Part shown: positions 38,019-48,627 of the stretch, in pieces | How positions within the stretch are numbered: the stretch's first letter is position 1 | Layout of the letters: each line of letters opens with the position of its first letter | Origin: Acetobacteraceae bacterium | GTDB lineage: Bacteria > Pseudomonadota > Alphaproteobacteria > Acetobacterales > Acetobacteraceae | Assembly (NCBI GenBank): GCA_021732665.1 | Contig: JAKFUL010000005.1 | Location: 1 to 64,000, forward strand | Reading direction: 5' to 3' | DNA length: 64,000 nucleotides | Notes under the pieces: model-generated | The model's database searches: none | The model's input: the letters and a program-made list of their open reading frames with translations, nothing else | Told to the model about the DNA's origin: nothing | Position numbers and translations under genes: made by a program

Positions 38019-38911
38019 CAGCCGAGCATGACCGGCAGGCTGTTGCCGCGCAGGTAGCTTTCGATGTCCATGCCCGCGCGGCCAGGGCGTTGCAGCCGCA
38101 GCAGCCGCAGCGCACCTTGCGAGGTCGCGATCACGCCCGGGGCGACCTGTGCGCCCGGCATCCCCTCTCCAGGCGCGGCCAGGGCATCGAGCACGCGAAT
38201 GTTTTCGCCCGCGAGCCTGAAGAAGGCGCCGGGCCAGGGGTTCATCGCGCGAACCCGGCGTTCCAGCGCCGCGGCCGGCTCGCGCCAGTCCAGCAGGCCG
38301 TCGGCCTTGCTCAGCTTGGCGGCGTAGGTGGCGCCTTCCGCCGGCTGGGGGATGGCCGGCGGCATCTCCGCCAGCGCGGCCAGGATCATCCGCGCGCCCA
38401 TCCCGCTCAGCGCGTCATGCAGTTCGGGCGTGGTGATGCGCTGGGGCAGCGATATGGCTTCCCGCAGCAGCATGGGGCCGGTGTCCAGCCCCTCCTCCAT
38501 GCGCATGATGGTGATGCCGCTTTCGGCATCGCCCGCCAATACGGCGGCATGGATCGGCGCGGCGCCCCGCCAACGCGGCAGCAGCGAGGCATGAATGTTC
38601 AGGCAGCCCAGGCGGGGCGCCTCCAGCATCGGCAGGGGCAGGATCAGGCCATAGGCGGCCACCACCGCGACATCGGCACGCAATGCGGCGAAGGCGGCAT
38701 GCTCGGCCGTATCGCGCCGCACCCCGGCGGGTGTGCGGACGGGCAGGCCCAGGCCCAGCGCGGCCTCATGCACCGCGCATTGCGTCTCCTTCTGGCCCCG
38801 GTTGGCCGGCTTGGGCGGCTGGGCATAGACACAAACCACCTCATGCGCCGCATGCAGCGCGCGCAGCGCGGGGACGGAGAATTCGGGGCTGCCCATGAAG
38901 ATGACGCGCAT
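38018..38911 (-). CDS. fmt: Methionyl-tRNA formyltransferase
   Basis: MRVIFMGSPEFSVPALRALHAAHEVVCVYAQPPKPANRG...LNIHASLLPRWRGAAPIHAAVLAGD. Confidence 0.95.
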   Translation of the reverse strand: MRVIFMGSPEFSVPALRALHAAHEVVCVYAQPPKPANRGQKETQCAVHEAALGLGLPVRTPAGVRRDTAEHAAFAALRADVAVVAAYGLILPLPMLEAPRLGCLNIHASLLPRWRGAAPIHAAVLAGDAESGITIMRMEEGLDTGPMLLREAISLPQRITTPELHDALSGMGARMILAALAEMPPAIPQPAEGATYAAKLSKADGLLDWREPAAALERRVRAMNPWPGAFFRLAGENIRVLDALAAPGEGMPGAQVAPGVIATSQGALRLLRLQRPGRAGMDIESYLRGNSLPVMLG

Positions 38912-38981
38912 GGCGGCGGTAAAGCGCCGTTTCGGGGCGCGGGGCAAGGCCCCTGCCCCTCGCGCGGCGGCGGGCAAAAAC

Positions 38982-39782
38982 CTACTCGCCGATGTTCAGC
39001 AAGGCCCCGCGTACCCTGGCACCCTGGAATTGCCGCATGAAGACCCAGGACATGCCCGCCAGCCACACCGCATCCAGCGCGAAGGCGGCCGCCATATGCC
39101 CGGCGGCGAACCGGCCTTCCAGCAGTGCCGCGCGCATGCCCTCGAAGACATGCGCCGCCGGCAGCGCCAGGGCGAAGGGTTGCAACCAGCCCGGCAGCAC
39201 GTTGACGGGGTAGAACACCGCCGCGAAGGGGGTGATGCCGAACAGCACCGACCAGGCCAGCGCTTCCGCCCCCGCGCCATAGCGCAGGATCAGCGAGGTG
39301 ACGCCCAGCGCCACCGCCCAGCCCATGATGATGAGTGCGGCGAAGAACCCCACCAGCGCCGGTCCGACAGACAATATATTGAATGAATACAGCACCCAGG
39401 CCAGGATCATCGCCGGCACGACGCCGATCGCGGCGCGCAGGACGCTCATCACCATCAGCCCCGCCACCAATTCGCGCGGGCGCAGCGGCGAGACGAAGAT
39501 ATGGCCCAGGTTGCGAGACCAGATTTCCTCCAGGAAGGAGATGGAGAAGCCCATCTGACTGCGCAAAGCCGCCTCCCACAGCAGCACCCCGCCCAGCAGG
39601 ATGCCGGCACCCACACTGGCCACATTGTTCTGCGCCCCGGCGAGATAGGCGGTGATGAAGCCCCAGACGACCATTTGCAGGATGGGCCAGTACATCAGCT
39701 CGATCACCCGAGGTGGGGAGCGGCGATAGAGCGCCAAATGCCGATACACCAGGCCCCAGATCCGGCGCAGCGAGGGGTTCAT
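38982..39782 (-). CDS. ABC-2 type transporter permease
   Basis: MNPSLRRIWGLVYRHLALYRRSPPRVIELMYWPILQMVVWGFITAYLAG...; paired with the ATPase at 39779. Confidence 0.9.
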   Translation of the reverse strand: MNPSLRRIWGLVYRHLALYRRSPPRVIELMYWPILQMVVWGFITAYLAGAQNNVASVGAGILLGGVLLWEAALRSQMGFSISFLEEIWSRNLGHIFVSPLRPRELVAGLMVMSVLRAAIGVVPAMILAWVLYSFNILSVGPALVGFFAALIIMGWAVALGVTSLILRYGAGAEALAWSVLFGITPFAAVFYPVNVLPGWLQPFALALPAAHVFEGMRAALLEGRFAAGHMAAAFALDAVWLAGMSWVFMRQFQGARVRGALLNIGE

Positions 39783-40513
39783 GCGTCCGCCCTCGCGATA
39801 TCCAGGAAGACCTGCTCCAAATCATCGCGGCCGAAGCGCGCCACCAACTCCGCCGGCGCGCCCTGGTCCACCACCCGGCCCTTCTTCAGCATCAGGACAT
39901 GGCCGCAGAGGCGCTCCACCTCCGCCATGTTGTGGCTGGCGAGAAGGATGGCGCAACCGGAATCCGCCCGGTAGCGCTCGAGCCATGTCCGCACCCAGTC
40001 ACCCGTGTCCGGGTCCAGGCTGGCGGTGGGTTCGTCCAGCAGCAGCAGTTGCGGGCGGTTGATCAGGGCCTTGGCCAGCGCCACGCGGGTCTTCTGGCCG
40101 GCCGAGAGTTCTCCGGCCGGGCGGTTGAGGAAATCGCCCATCTGCAAGGTCTCGGCCAGCTCGGCGATCCGCGCCCCGGTGCCCGCCACATTGTAGAGAT
40201 GGCCGTAGATGCGCAGGTTCTCGGCCACGCTGAGGCGGTGCGGCAGGGCGATATAGGGGGAGGAAAAGTTCATCATCGCCAGCGCGGCGAAGCGGTCCGT
40301 CGCCATGTCATGGCCCAGCGCGGTGATCCGCCCTTCGCTCGGCACCAGCAGGCCGAGCAGCATGGCGATGGTGGTGGTCTTGCCGGCGCCATTGCCGCCC
40401 AGCAGCCCCCAGGTCGCACCCGCGGGCAGGGAAAAATCCAGCCCATCCACCGCAAAGGGGGCGTCGGCGCGATAGCGCTTGCGCAGGCCCTCGACGATCA
40501 GGGCCGGCGGCAT
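39779..40513 (-). CDS. ABC transporter ATP-binding protein
   Basis: LLGGNGAGKTTTIAMLLGLL...ELSAGQKTRVALAKALINRPQLLLLDEPTASLDPDTG: Walker A, signature and Walker B. Confidence 0.95.
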   Translation of the reverse strand: MPPALIVEGLRKRYRADAPFAVDGLDFSLPAGATWGLLGGNGAGKTTTIAMLLGLLVPSEGRITALGHDMATDRFAALAMMNFSSPYIALPHRLSVAENLRIYGHLYNVAGTGARIAELAETLQMGDFLNRPAGELSAGQKTRVALAKALINRPQLLLLDEPTASLDPDTGDWVRTWLERYRADSGCAILLASHNMAEVERLCGHVLMLKKGRVVDQGAPAELVARFGRDDLEQVFLDIARADA

Positions 40514-40517
40514 GGTC

Positions 40518-41711
40518 TCAGCCCTTCACCCCGATGAGGTGGCCGAAGCGTTCCGCCTTGGTGGCGAGATAAGCGTCGTTCACGCCATTGCCGTCGAATT
40601 CATGGGATTCGCGGCCCTCCACCTCGATACCGCAGGCGGCAAGCGATTCCAGCTTGTGCGGGTTGTTGGTCAGCAGACGCACCCGGTTGATGCCGAGCTG
40701 GCGCAACATTTCGGCGGCGACGAGGAAGTTGCGCTCATCCGCGCCATAGCCCAGCGCGCGGTTGGCATCGAGCGTGTCCAGCCCCTGGTCCTGCAGGGTA
40801 TAGGCGCGCAGCTTGTTCACCAGGCCGATGCCACGGCCTTCCTGCGCCAGATAGAGCAGCACGCCATGGCCATGCTCGGCCATCTTCTTCAGGGCGCCGC
40901 GCAGCTGCGGGCCGCAATCGCAGCGCAGCGAGCCCAGCAGGTCGCCGGTGAAGCATTCGCTATGCGCGCGGGCGAGCGGCGTGCCGCCTTCGGCCACGAA
41001 AGCCAACGGGTCACCAACCAGGATGGCCAGGTGCTCGATGCCGCCATCGGCGGCGCGGAAGGCGATGATCCGGGCCTCCGGCACGTCCTCCAGCGGCACC
41101 CGGGCCTCGGCCACCGGGTGCAGGCTGGTGGCGGCCGACGGCGGGTAGGCGGCGATGTCGGCGGCCTCGACGGCGGCGATGTCCTGCCAGGCGGCGGCCA
41201 GGCCATCGCGCACCGGGGCGGCGACCAGCGCGGGCAGCAGCCGGCCCAGCTTGGCCAGGGCCAGGGCCTGGGAGGCGAGCACCGGCACATGGGCACGCTC
41301 GGGCTGCTCGGGCAGCAGCATTTCCGCGGTGGGATCGGCCAGGGCCCGCAGGCGTTCGGGCTGTAACAGCGCCGCGGGCAGGCGCAGCGCCACCGCGCCC
41401 TCCTCCGGCGCGGTCAGCGGCACGGGGCGGGCCAACACGGTGGCGGCGCGGACTGGCGCGAGCAGCAGCACCGGCATGCTGAGCGCCACGGCGCGCAATT
41501 CCCGCAGCCCCTCGGCGCCCACCGTCTCGGCGGCGGCAACCACCAACGCGCCCTCAGGCCCGCGGATCAGCACCGGCGTACCACGGCGAAGCTCGGCCAT
41601 GGCGCGGTGGACGGCACGCATGCCCAGCACTTCGGCCGCAGGGGGGGCTGCGAGGTCGTGGTCTTGGGTCGAGGTCAGATAGGGGAGTGACATTCTGGAG
41701 CTTTCCATCAT
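40518..41711 (-). CDS. ribA: GTP cyclohydrolase II with a divergent N-terminal domain
   Basis: C-terminal HSECFTGDLLGSLRCDCGPQLRGALKKMAEHGHGVLLYLAQEGRGIGLVNKLRAYTLQDQGLDT. Start may be the internal ATG at 41693. Confidence 0.92.
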   Translation of the reverse strand: MMESSRMSLPYLTSTQDHDLAAPPAAEVLGMRAVHRAMAELRRGTPVLIRGPEGALVVAAAETVGAEGLRELRAVALSMPVLLLAPVRAATVLARPVPLTAPEEGAVALRLPAALLQPERLRALADPTAEMLLPEQPERAHVPVLASQALALAKLGRLLPALVAAPVRDGLAAAWQDIAAVEAADIAAYPPSAATSLHPVAEARVPLEDVPEARIIAFRAADGGIEHLAILVGDPLAFVAEGGTPLARAHSECFTGDLLGSLRCDCGPQLRGALKKMAEHGHGVLLYLAQEGRGIGLVNKLRAYTLQDQGLDTLDANRALGYGADERNFLVAAEMLRQLGINRVRLLTNNPHKLESLAACGIEVEGRESHEFDGNGVNDAYLATKAERFGHLIGVKG

Positions 41712-41862
41712 GGCTAGGACTCAACGCCTGAAATGTGGCGCCAGCGGGGCTACAACTCATGTAGGTGCTCCGGCGTTTCCGTCCATGGCACCGAAAGGTT
41801 ACGGCAAGTGAGACGCCGCGGATGCACGAATCGATTAACGGCACCCGGCAATTAGGTGCTAA

Positions 41863-41896
41863 GTCCGTGAGCGAGGGTTCGCGTCCGTGAGCAGGG
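41863..41896 (+). promoter_or_regulatory. Tandem direct repeat upstream of response regulator (possible operator)
   Basis: GTCCGTGAGCGAGGG (41863) and GTCCGTGAGCAGGG (41883): 10-nt identical core at exactly 20-bp spacing. Confidence 0.35.
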
Positions 41897-41938
41897 ATGA
41901 CGCGTCCCGCGCTTTGCCACCTGCAGACAGGAGTTCGC

Positions 41939-42652
41939 ATGCCTTCTCCCCGGCCCATTCTGATCATCGATGACGATGCCGCGGTGCGCGACACCTTGCT
42001 GGACCAGCTCGCGATCGACGGCGAGTTTCTCCCGTTTGCGGCGGAGAGCGCCGCGGAGGCGGATCTTCTCCTCGCCAGGGAGGATTCGCGGTTCGACGCC
42101 ATCCTTCTCGACATCGGCCTGCCGGACTGCGATGGGCGTGAATATTGCGCTAAACTGCGCAAAACCGGCGTCTCCGTGCCCATCATCATGCTCACCGGCG
42201 CCGATGCCGAGCAGGATGTGGTGCGCGGGCTGGACAGCGGCGCGAATGACTACATCGCCAAGCCTTTTCGGTTGAACGAGCTGCTGGCCCGGGTCCGGGC
42301 GCAACTGCGCGTGTTCGACAGCTCCGAACACGCAGTGTTTACCGTGGGTCCATACCTGTTCCGTCCGGCTTCGAAGCAGCTGGTGGAGCATGCCCGCAAC
42401 AGGAAAATACGCCTAACAGAAAAAGAGTCGGCCATTCTGAAATATCTCTATCGCGCCGGCGGCAAGCCGGTTCCGCGGCAGACACTGCTGAATGAGGTCT
42501 GGGGGTACAACAGCGCCGTCACCACGCATACGCTGGAAACCCATATCTACCGTCTGCGGCAGAAGATCGAGCCCGACCCCAATGACACCCGCCTGCTGCT
42601 GACCGAGGGCGGCGGGTATCGCCTCGACGCGCGGGTGTCCGAGCCCGCCTGA
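41939..42652 (+). CDS. OmpR-family DNA-binding response regulator (orphan)
   Basis: PILIIDDDAAVRDTLLDQL...ILLDIGLPDCDGREYCAKLRKTGVSVPIIMLTGADAEQDVVRGLDSGANDYIAKPFRLNELLARVRAQLR plus winged-helix C-terminus; ACAGGAG SD. Confidence 0.95.
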   Translation: MPSPRPILIIDDDAAVRDTLLDQLAIDGEFLPFAAESAAEADLLLAREDSRFDAILLDIGLPDCDGREYCAKLRKTGVSVPIIMLTGADAEQDVVRGLDSGANDYIAKPFRLNELLARVRAQLRVFDSSEHAVFTVGPYLFRPASKQLVEHARNRKIRLTEKESAILKYLYRAGGKPVPRQTLLNEVWGYNSAVTTHTLETHIYRLRQKIEPDPNDTRLLLTEGGGYRLDARVSEPA

Positions 42653-42658
42653 GCCGGG

Positions 42659-43822
42659 TCAGCGCAGCAGCAGGGGCAGCATGGCATCCAGCCGTAGCAG
42701 CCCCTCGGCGGTCGCGCGCAGCCTGGGGCCGCGCCATTCCAGATAGGCCTCGTCCAGGCACGCGGTCAGCATGGCTGGGTCGATCATGGTCAGGAAATCT
42801 AGGCCGGCGCGTGTCTCTATGCGCGCCGGGTCTATCCCCTCCTCCAGCCGCAGGCCCATCAGCAGGGCTTCGCGGCCGCGATCCCGCGGGGTTAGGACGG
42901 TCTCTTCGCTGGTCCCATGGCCGTCGCGTTCGACGCGCATGGCCCATTCCTCCGGCCCGCGATGGCGTCGTGCCGCGAACATCTCGTCGCCCAGCAGAAG
43001 GCGCTGATGCGCGCCGGGGCCGATGCCGAGATAGTCGCCATAGCGCCAATAGGCGAGGTTGTGCCGGCTCTCGGCCCCGGGCTGGGCGTAGTTCGAAACT
43101 TCGTAGGGGGACAGGCCGAAGCGCGCGGCCTCCTCGGCGGTGGCGAAGTAGAGGCGCGCGGCCTCGTCGCCTTCCGGCAGCGCGAAGGCGCCGCGGGCGT
43201 GTTCGGTGGCGAAGCGCGTGCCGGGCTCGATGGTGAGCTGGTAGAGCGAGAGGTGATCGGCGGCGAGCGCCAGCGCCTGGCGCAGTTCGCCCCGCCAGGC
43301 GGCCTCGCCCTGGCCCGGCCTGGCGTAGATCATGTCGAAGGAGACGCGGGGGAAGGTCTTTCGCGCCAGTTCCAGGGCCGCGACGGCCTCGCCCGCATCA
43401 TGGCGGCGGCCGAGGAAGCGCAACGCGTCCTCGCTGAGCGCCTGGACGCCGAGGGAGATGCGGTTCACGCCAGCCTCGCGGAAAGCGCGGAGCTTGCCGA
43501 GTTCCACACTGGTCGGGTTGGCTTCGAGGGTGATCTCGATATTGGGCGTGGGGTCGAACAATGCGGAAGCGTCGGCGATCAGCGCCGCCACCGTCTCGGG
43601 CAGCATCAGGCTGGGCGTGCCGCCGCCGAAGAAAATCGAGGCCAGCGGCCGCCGCCCCACACGGGCTGCCTCATGCGCCAGCTCGGCCCGAAGTGCCGCG
43701 GCGAAACGGGCATGGTCGATGCCTGCCTCCCGGACATGGCTGTTGAAGTCGCAATACGGGCATTTGGAGGCGCAGAACGGCCAGTGGATATAAAGGGCGA
43801 GGGGTTCGGTCACCCCGCCCAT
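42659..43822 (-). CDS. hemW: Radical SAM family heme chaperone HemW
   Basis: LALYIHWPFCASKCPYCDFNSHVREAGIDHARFAAALRAELAHEA...IFFGGGTPSLMLPETVAALI. Confidence 0.94.
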   Translation of the reverse strand: MGGVTEPLALYIHWPFCASKCPYCDFNSHVREAGIDHARFAAALRAELAHEAARVGRRPLASIFFGGGTPSLMLPETVAALIADASALFDPTPNIEITLEANPTSVELGKLRAFREAGVNRISLGVQALSEDALRFLGRRHDAGEAVAALELARKTFPRVSFDMIYARPGQGEAAWRGELRQALALAADHLSLYQLTIEPGTRFATEHARGAFALPEGDEAARLYFATAEEAARFGLSPYEVSNYAQPGAESRHNLAYWRYGDYLGIGPGAHQRLLLGDEMFAARRHRGPEEWAMRVERDGHGTSEETVLTPRDRGREALLMGLRLEEGIDPARIETRAGLDFLTMIDPAMLTACLDEAYLEWRGPRLRATAEGLLRLDAMLPLLLR

Positions 43823-43859
43823 ATGGACCGTGGCGCTGCCCCGCGCCACCGGCCCTGGG

Positions 43860-44444
43860 TCAGCCCGCCCGCGCGATCTCCCTGATCTTCAGCGCGATCT
43901 CCTCGGGCGACAGGACGAAGTCGATGCAACCGGTGTCGATCGCGCTCTCCGGCATGTCCGGCTGGGTGGCGGTCTCCGGCTTCTGGGCGATGGTGATGCC
44001 GCCGATCTCCTGGATGCCGCACAGCGCCGCGGCGCCGTCGCCATCCTAGCCGGAGACGATCACCGCCACGATCCGCCCCTGCCAGTTCTCGGTCAGCGAG
44101 CGCAGGAACACGGTGATGACATCCGGCCAGCCCCGCGGCTTGGAAATCGGCTTCAGGCGGAAATCGCCATCCAGGACATGGAGGTCGCGCTTCTGAGGGA
44201 TGATGAAGACGTGGTTGGGCAGGATTTCCAGCCGCTCGGTGATCAGCGCGACCGGCATGGCGGTGTGCTTTGGCAAAAGCTCGTGCAGCAGCGTGGCCAC
44301 CACGCGCAGGTGGTTCACGATGATGACGGCGACGCCCAGATCGGCCGGCAGGCATCGCAGCAGCCGGACATAGGCGTCCAGCCCGCCGGCCGAGCCGCCG
44401 ACGCAGATGATGGGGAAAGTCTTGTCCAGCGGCCTGGCTGACAC
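43860..44444 (-). pseudogene. CheB-type methylesterase interrupted by a single in-frame TAG at 44046-44048
   Basis: MSARPLDKTFPIICVGGSAGGLDAYVRLLRCLPADLGVAVIIVNHLR...GRIVAVIVSG[TAG]DGDGAAALCGIQEIGGITIAQKPETATQPDMPESAIDTGCIDFVLSPEEIALKIREIARAG*; same frame continues with family-typical sequence. Confidence 0.8.
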
Positions 44445-44498
44445 GGGTTATCCTTGGCGCTGCAACGCTAACGGCCAGGTGGGCCGGTGGTTGCAGGC

Positions 44499-45473
44499 CT
44501 ATCGGGCGGCCTGCGGCTCGATCCCCGCCAGCCGCGCTGCCGCCCCCCATTTCGCCAGCTCGGCCTGGACGAAGGCGCGGGTTTCGGCGGGGGTGGTGCT
44601 GACCACCTCGGCGCCGAGAACGCGGTGGCGGTCCAGCACCGTGGGATTCTGCAGGGCGGCGGCGATGTCGCGCGCCTGGGTCGCCGCCAGCTCCTCGGCC
44701 ATGTGCGCCGGGCCCATCACCATGCCCCAGGTCGCCGCCTCGAAGCCGGGCAGCAGCGCTTCCGCCATCGTCGGGACGTCGGGCAGCTGCGCGCTGCGGG
44801 TGGCGCCGGTGGTGGCCAGCGCCTTCAGGCTGCCGGCCTGGATATGCGGCAGCGCCGCCGGCACGGTGTCGAACATGATGTCCACCCGCCCCGCGATCAG
44901 GTCGGGATGCGCCTGGGTGCTGCCGCGATAGGGCACATAGGTCAAGGAAATGCCGGTCTGGCTGGCGAACATCAGCGGAGCCAGGCGCACCACGCCGCCG
45001 GTACCGGCGAAGGTGAGTTGATTGGCGCCCCGCCTGCGCGCCAACGCCACGAGTTCGGCCGGAGTATTCGCCTCCAGCGCGCGCGGCGCGCAGAGCACCA
45101 GCGGCGTGCGCGTCGCCATGGTCAGGAAGGTGAAGTCGGCCATGGTGTCGAAGGGCAGGCGGTAGAAGGCGGCGTTGACCGGGTGCGCCACCGAGACGAG
45201 GCCGAGCGAATGGCCATCGGGTGCCGCGCGGGCCAGCACCTCGGTGCCGATCACGCCATCCGCCCCGGCACGGTTCTCCACCGCCACCGGCTGGCCCCAT
45301 GCCGCGCCCAGAGGCTCGGCAATCAACCTGGCCGTGATGTCCGATACGCCGCCGGGGGTATAGGGCACGATGATTCGGACCGGCCGCTGGGCGGTGAAAC
45401 GCGTTTGCGCCAAAGCAGGTGTTGCAAGCAACGCGAATGCCGCGCGGCGGGTGGTTCTCATCGCTTCCTCCAT
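44499..45473 (-). CDS. Tripartite tricarboxylate transporter (Bug) substrate-binding protein
   Basis: MRTTRRAAFALLATPALAQTRFTAQRPVRIIVPYTPGGVSDITARLIAEPLGAAWGQPVAVENRAGADGVIGTEVLARA. Confidence 0.95.
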   Translation of the reverse strand: MEEAMRTTRRAAFALLATPALAQTRFTAQRPVRIIVPYTPGGVSDITARLIAEPLGAAWGQPVAVENRAGADGVIGTEVLARAAPDGHSLGLVSVAHPVNAAFYRLPFDTMADFTFLTMATRTPLVLCAPRALEANTPAELVALARRRGANQLTFAGTGGVVRLAPLMFASQTGISLTYVPYRGSTQAHPDLIAGRVDIMFDTVPAALPHIQAGSLKALATTGATRSAQLPDVPTMAEALLPGFEAATWGMVMGPAHMAEELAATQARDIAAALQNPTVLDRHRVLGAEVVSTTPAETRAFVQAELAKWGAAARLAGIEPQAAR

Positions 45474-45495
45474 TTTGGCAGAGGCTGGACCGGGA

Positions 45496-46437
45496 TCAGC
45501 CTACGGACAAGCGTTTTGCGGCGCGGCGGTTCTCATAGGCGCGGGCATGCATCAGGGCCATGTCATGCGCAGGGCTGGCAATGCCCGCGCGGCCGGCGGC
45601 GGCGGCGAGATGACCCAGGATATGCTCGCCCTCGCAGGGTTTTCCACCCTCCATGTCGCGCAGCATCGAGGTGGCGTAGAGGCTTTGCGGCTCGCTGAAC
45701 ATGGCCCGGTACTGGGCCATGAAGGCCTCGGGCATCGGATGGCCATGAGCGGCCGCGATGGCGGCATTGGCGCGCAATACGCCCTGCATGAAGTCCACGC
45801 CCCCCGCCGCGCGGGCGATATCGCCCACGGGGGCGCGCATCAGCACGGTGCAGATGGCGGAGGTGCCGAGATGCACCATCTTCTCCCACATCCTCTGGCG
45901 GATATCCGGCACCGCCTCGGCCACCATGCCGATGGCGGGGGCGAAGGCGGCGGCCAGGGCCTGCACGCGCGGCGACAGGCTGCCGTCCAGTTCGCCGAAG
46001 GTGATCCAGCGCCAGTCGTTGAAATGCTGCACCACCCCGTCCGGCCGCAGCGTGGCCTGGATCTTCGCCAGCCCGCCCAGCACGTTGCCGGCACCGAAGG
46101 CGGCCTGAAGCGTCTCGACGTGCGCGAGGCCGTTGAGCACCGGCAACACGGCGATATGCCCATCCATCGCCGGCCGCAGCGTGGCAATGGCGTCGTCCAG
46201 GTCATAGGCCTTGGCGGTGAGGAGCGCGATGTCATAGCCCGGGCGCAGCGCCTCGGCGGTGATTGTCTTCACCGGCAGCGTCGCGTCGCCGAAGGGGCTG
46301 GCAATGCGCAGGCCCTCCCCGGCCAGCCTCTGCGCCCGCGCGGGGCGGACCAGGAAGGTGACATCGGCGCCGGCCTGGGCCAGCCTGCCGCCGAAATACC
46401 CGCCCAGCGCGCCCGCGCCCAGCACCAGAATTTTCAT
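45496..46437 (-). CDS. 2-dehydropantoate 2-reductase family protein
   Basis: MKILVLGAGALGGYFGGRLAQAGADVTFLVRPARAQRLAGEGLRI...; ApbA/PanE N-terminal NADP motif and C-terminal domain. Confidence 0.92.
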   Translation of the reverse strand: MKILVLGAGALGGYFGGRLAQAGADVTFLVRPARAQRLAGEGLRIASPFGDATLPVKTITAEALRPGYDIALLTAKAYDLDDAIATLRPAMDGHIAVLPVLNGLAHVETLQAAFGAGNVLGGLAKIQATLRPDGVVQHFNDWRWITFGELDGSLSPRVQALAAAFAPAIGMVAEAVPDIRQRMWEKMVHLGTSAICTVLMRAPVGDIARAAGGVDFMQGVLRANAAIAAAHGHPMPEAFMAQYRAMFSEPQSLYATSMLRDMEGGKPCEGEHILGHLAAAAGRAGIASPAHDMALMHARAYENRRAAKRLSVG

Positions 46438-46485
46438 GGACCGCTCCTTCACCTGGCCCTGGCCTACACCCGGGCCGGCGGGTTG

Positions 46486-47043
46486 TCAGGTGCGGGAGGT
46501 GGTCTCTGGCATCGGCCCGGCCAGGAGGCGCAGCCGGGCCAGCATGACCGGGGCGTCCCACACCGCCTCGCCTTCCAGCCGCGCCACCTCCGCCCCCTCG
46601 CGGTTGACGATGATGGTGGTGGGCAGCCCCCGGGCACCAAAGGCGCGGGCGGCGGCGCCGCGCGGGTCCAGCAGAACGGGCAGGTTGGCCACGCCGGTGC
46701 GGCTGTAGAAGGCCTGGACCACGGCCGCCCCGCCACGGTCGGAGGAGAGCGGCAGCACGGCAAAACCTTCGGCCGCCAGGGCCGCCGCGGTGCGGTCCAG
46801 CGCCGGCATTTCGGCCACGCAAGGCGGGCACCAGGTGGCCCACAGGTTGATCAGCAGCGCCCGCCCGCGGAAATCGGCCATGGTCTGCGCCACGCCCTCG
46901 GCGGTGTTGAAGCTGAACTCGGGCAGCGGGCGCGTCGCCTCGCGCAGGCGCTCCATACCGCCGCCGCCGGCGGCATGCGCTGGACGGGCCAGCGCCGCCA
47001 CGCCTAAAACCAGTGCCGATCGTCTGCCCGGAAGGTTCATCAT
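46486..47043 (-). CDS. TlpA-like thioredoxin-fold protein
   Basis: [48 protein letters not shown]...[16 protein letters not shown] motif. Confidence 0.92.
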   Translation of the reverse strand: MMNLPGRRSALVLGVAALARPAHAAGGGGMERLREATRPLPEFSFNTAEGVAQTMADFRGRALLINLWATWCPPCVAEMPALDRTAAALAAEGFAVLPLSSDRGGAAVVQAFYSRTGVANLPVLLDPRGAAARAFGARGLPTTIIVNREGAEVARLEGEAVWDAPVMLARLRLLAGPMPETTSRT

Positions 47044-47047
47044 TCCC

Positions 47048-48447
<1,400 letters not shown>

Positions 48448-48451
<4 letters not shown>

Positions 48452-48627
48452 GGTTCGGCATCGCCATGCTTGCGCTGGGTCTGCTGGCCGCCTGTGGGCG
48501 GGTGGGCCCGCCGCGCCCACCCGGGCCGGCGGACCAGGTGACCTTCCCGCGACCCTACCCCGCGCTGGACCGCGTGGCCCCCGCGCCGGCCCAGGCATCG
48601 CCCGCCCAGACGGCGCCCGCCCGATGA
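48448..48627 (+). CDS. lptM: Small lipoprotein, LptM-like
   Basis: [47 protein letters not shown]...: lipobox LAAC and CGxxGPxxxP motif; ATGA overlap with argH. Confidence 0.75.

Noticed and set aside
41712-41938. FMN riboswitch upstream of ribA
   Set aside because: None of the conserved FMN-element helices or core sequences were recognisable in this intergenic region.
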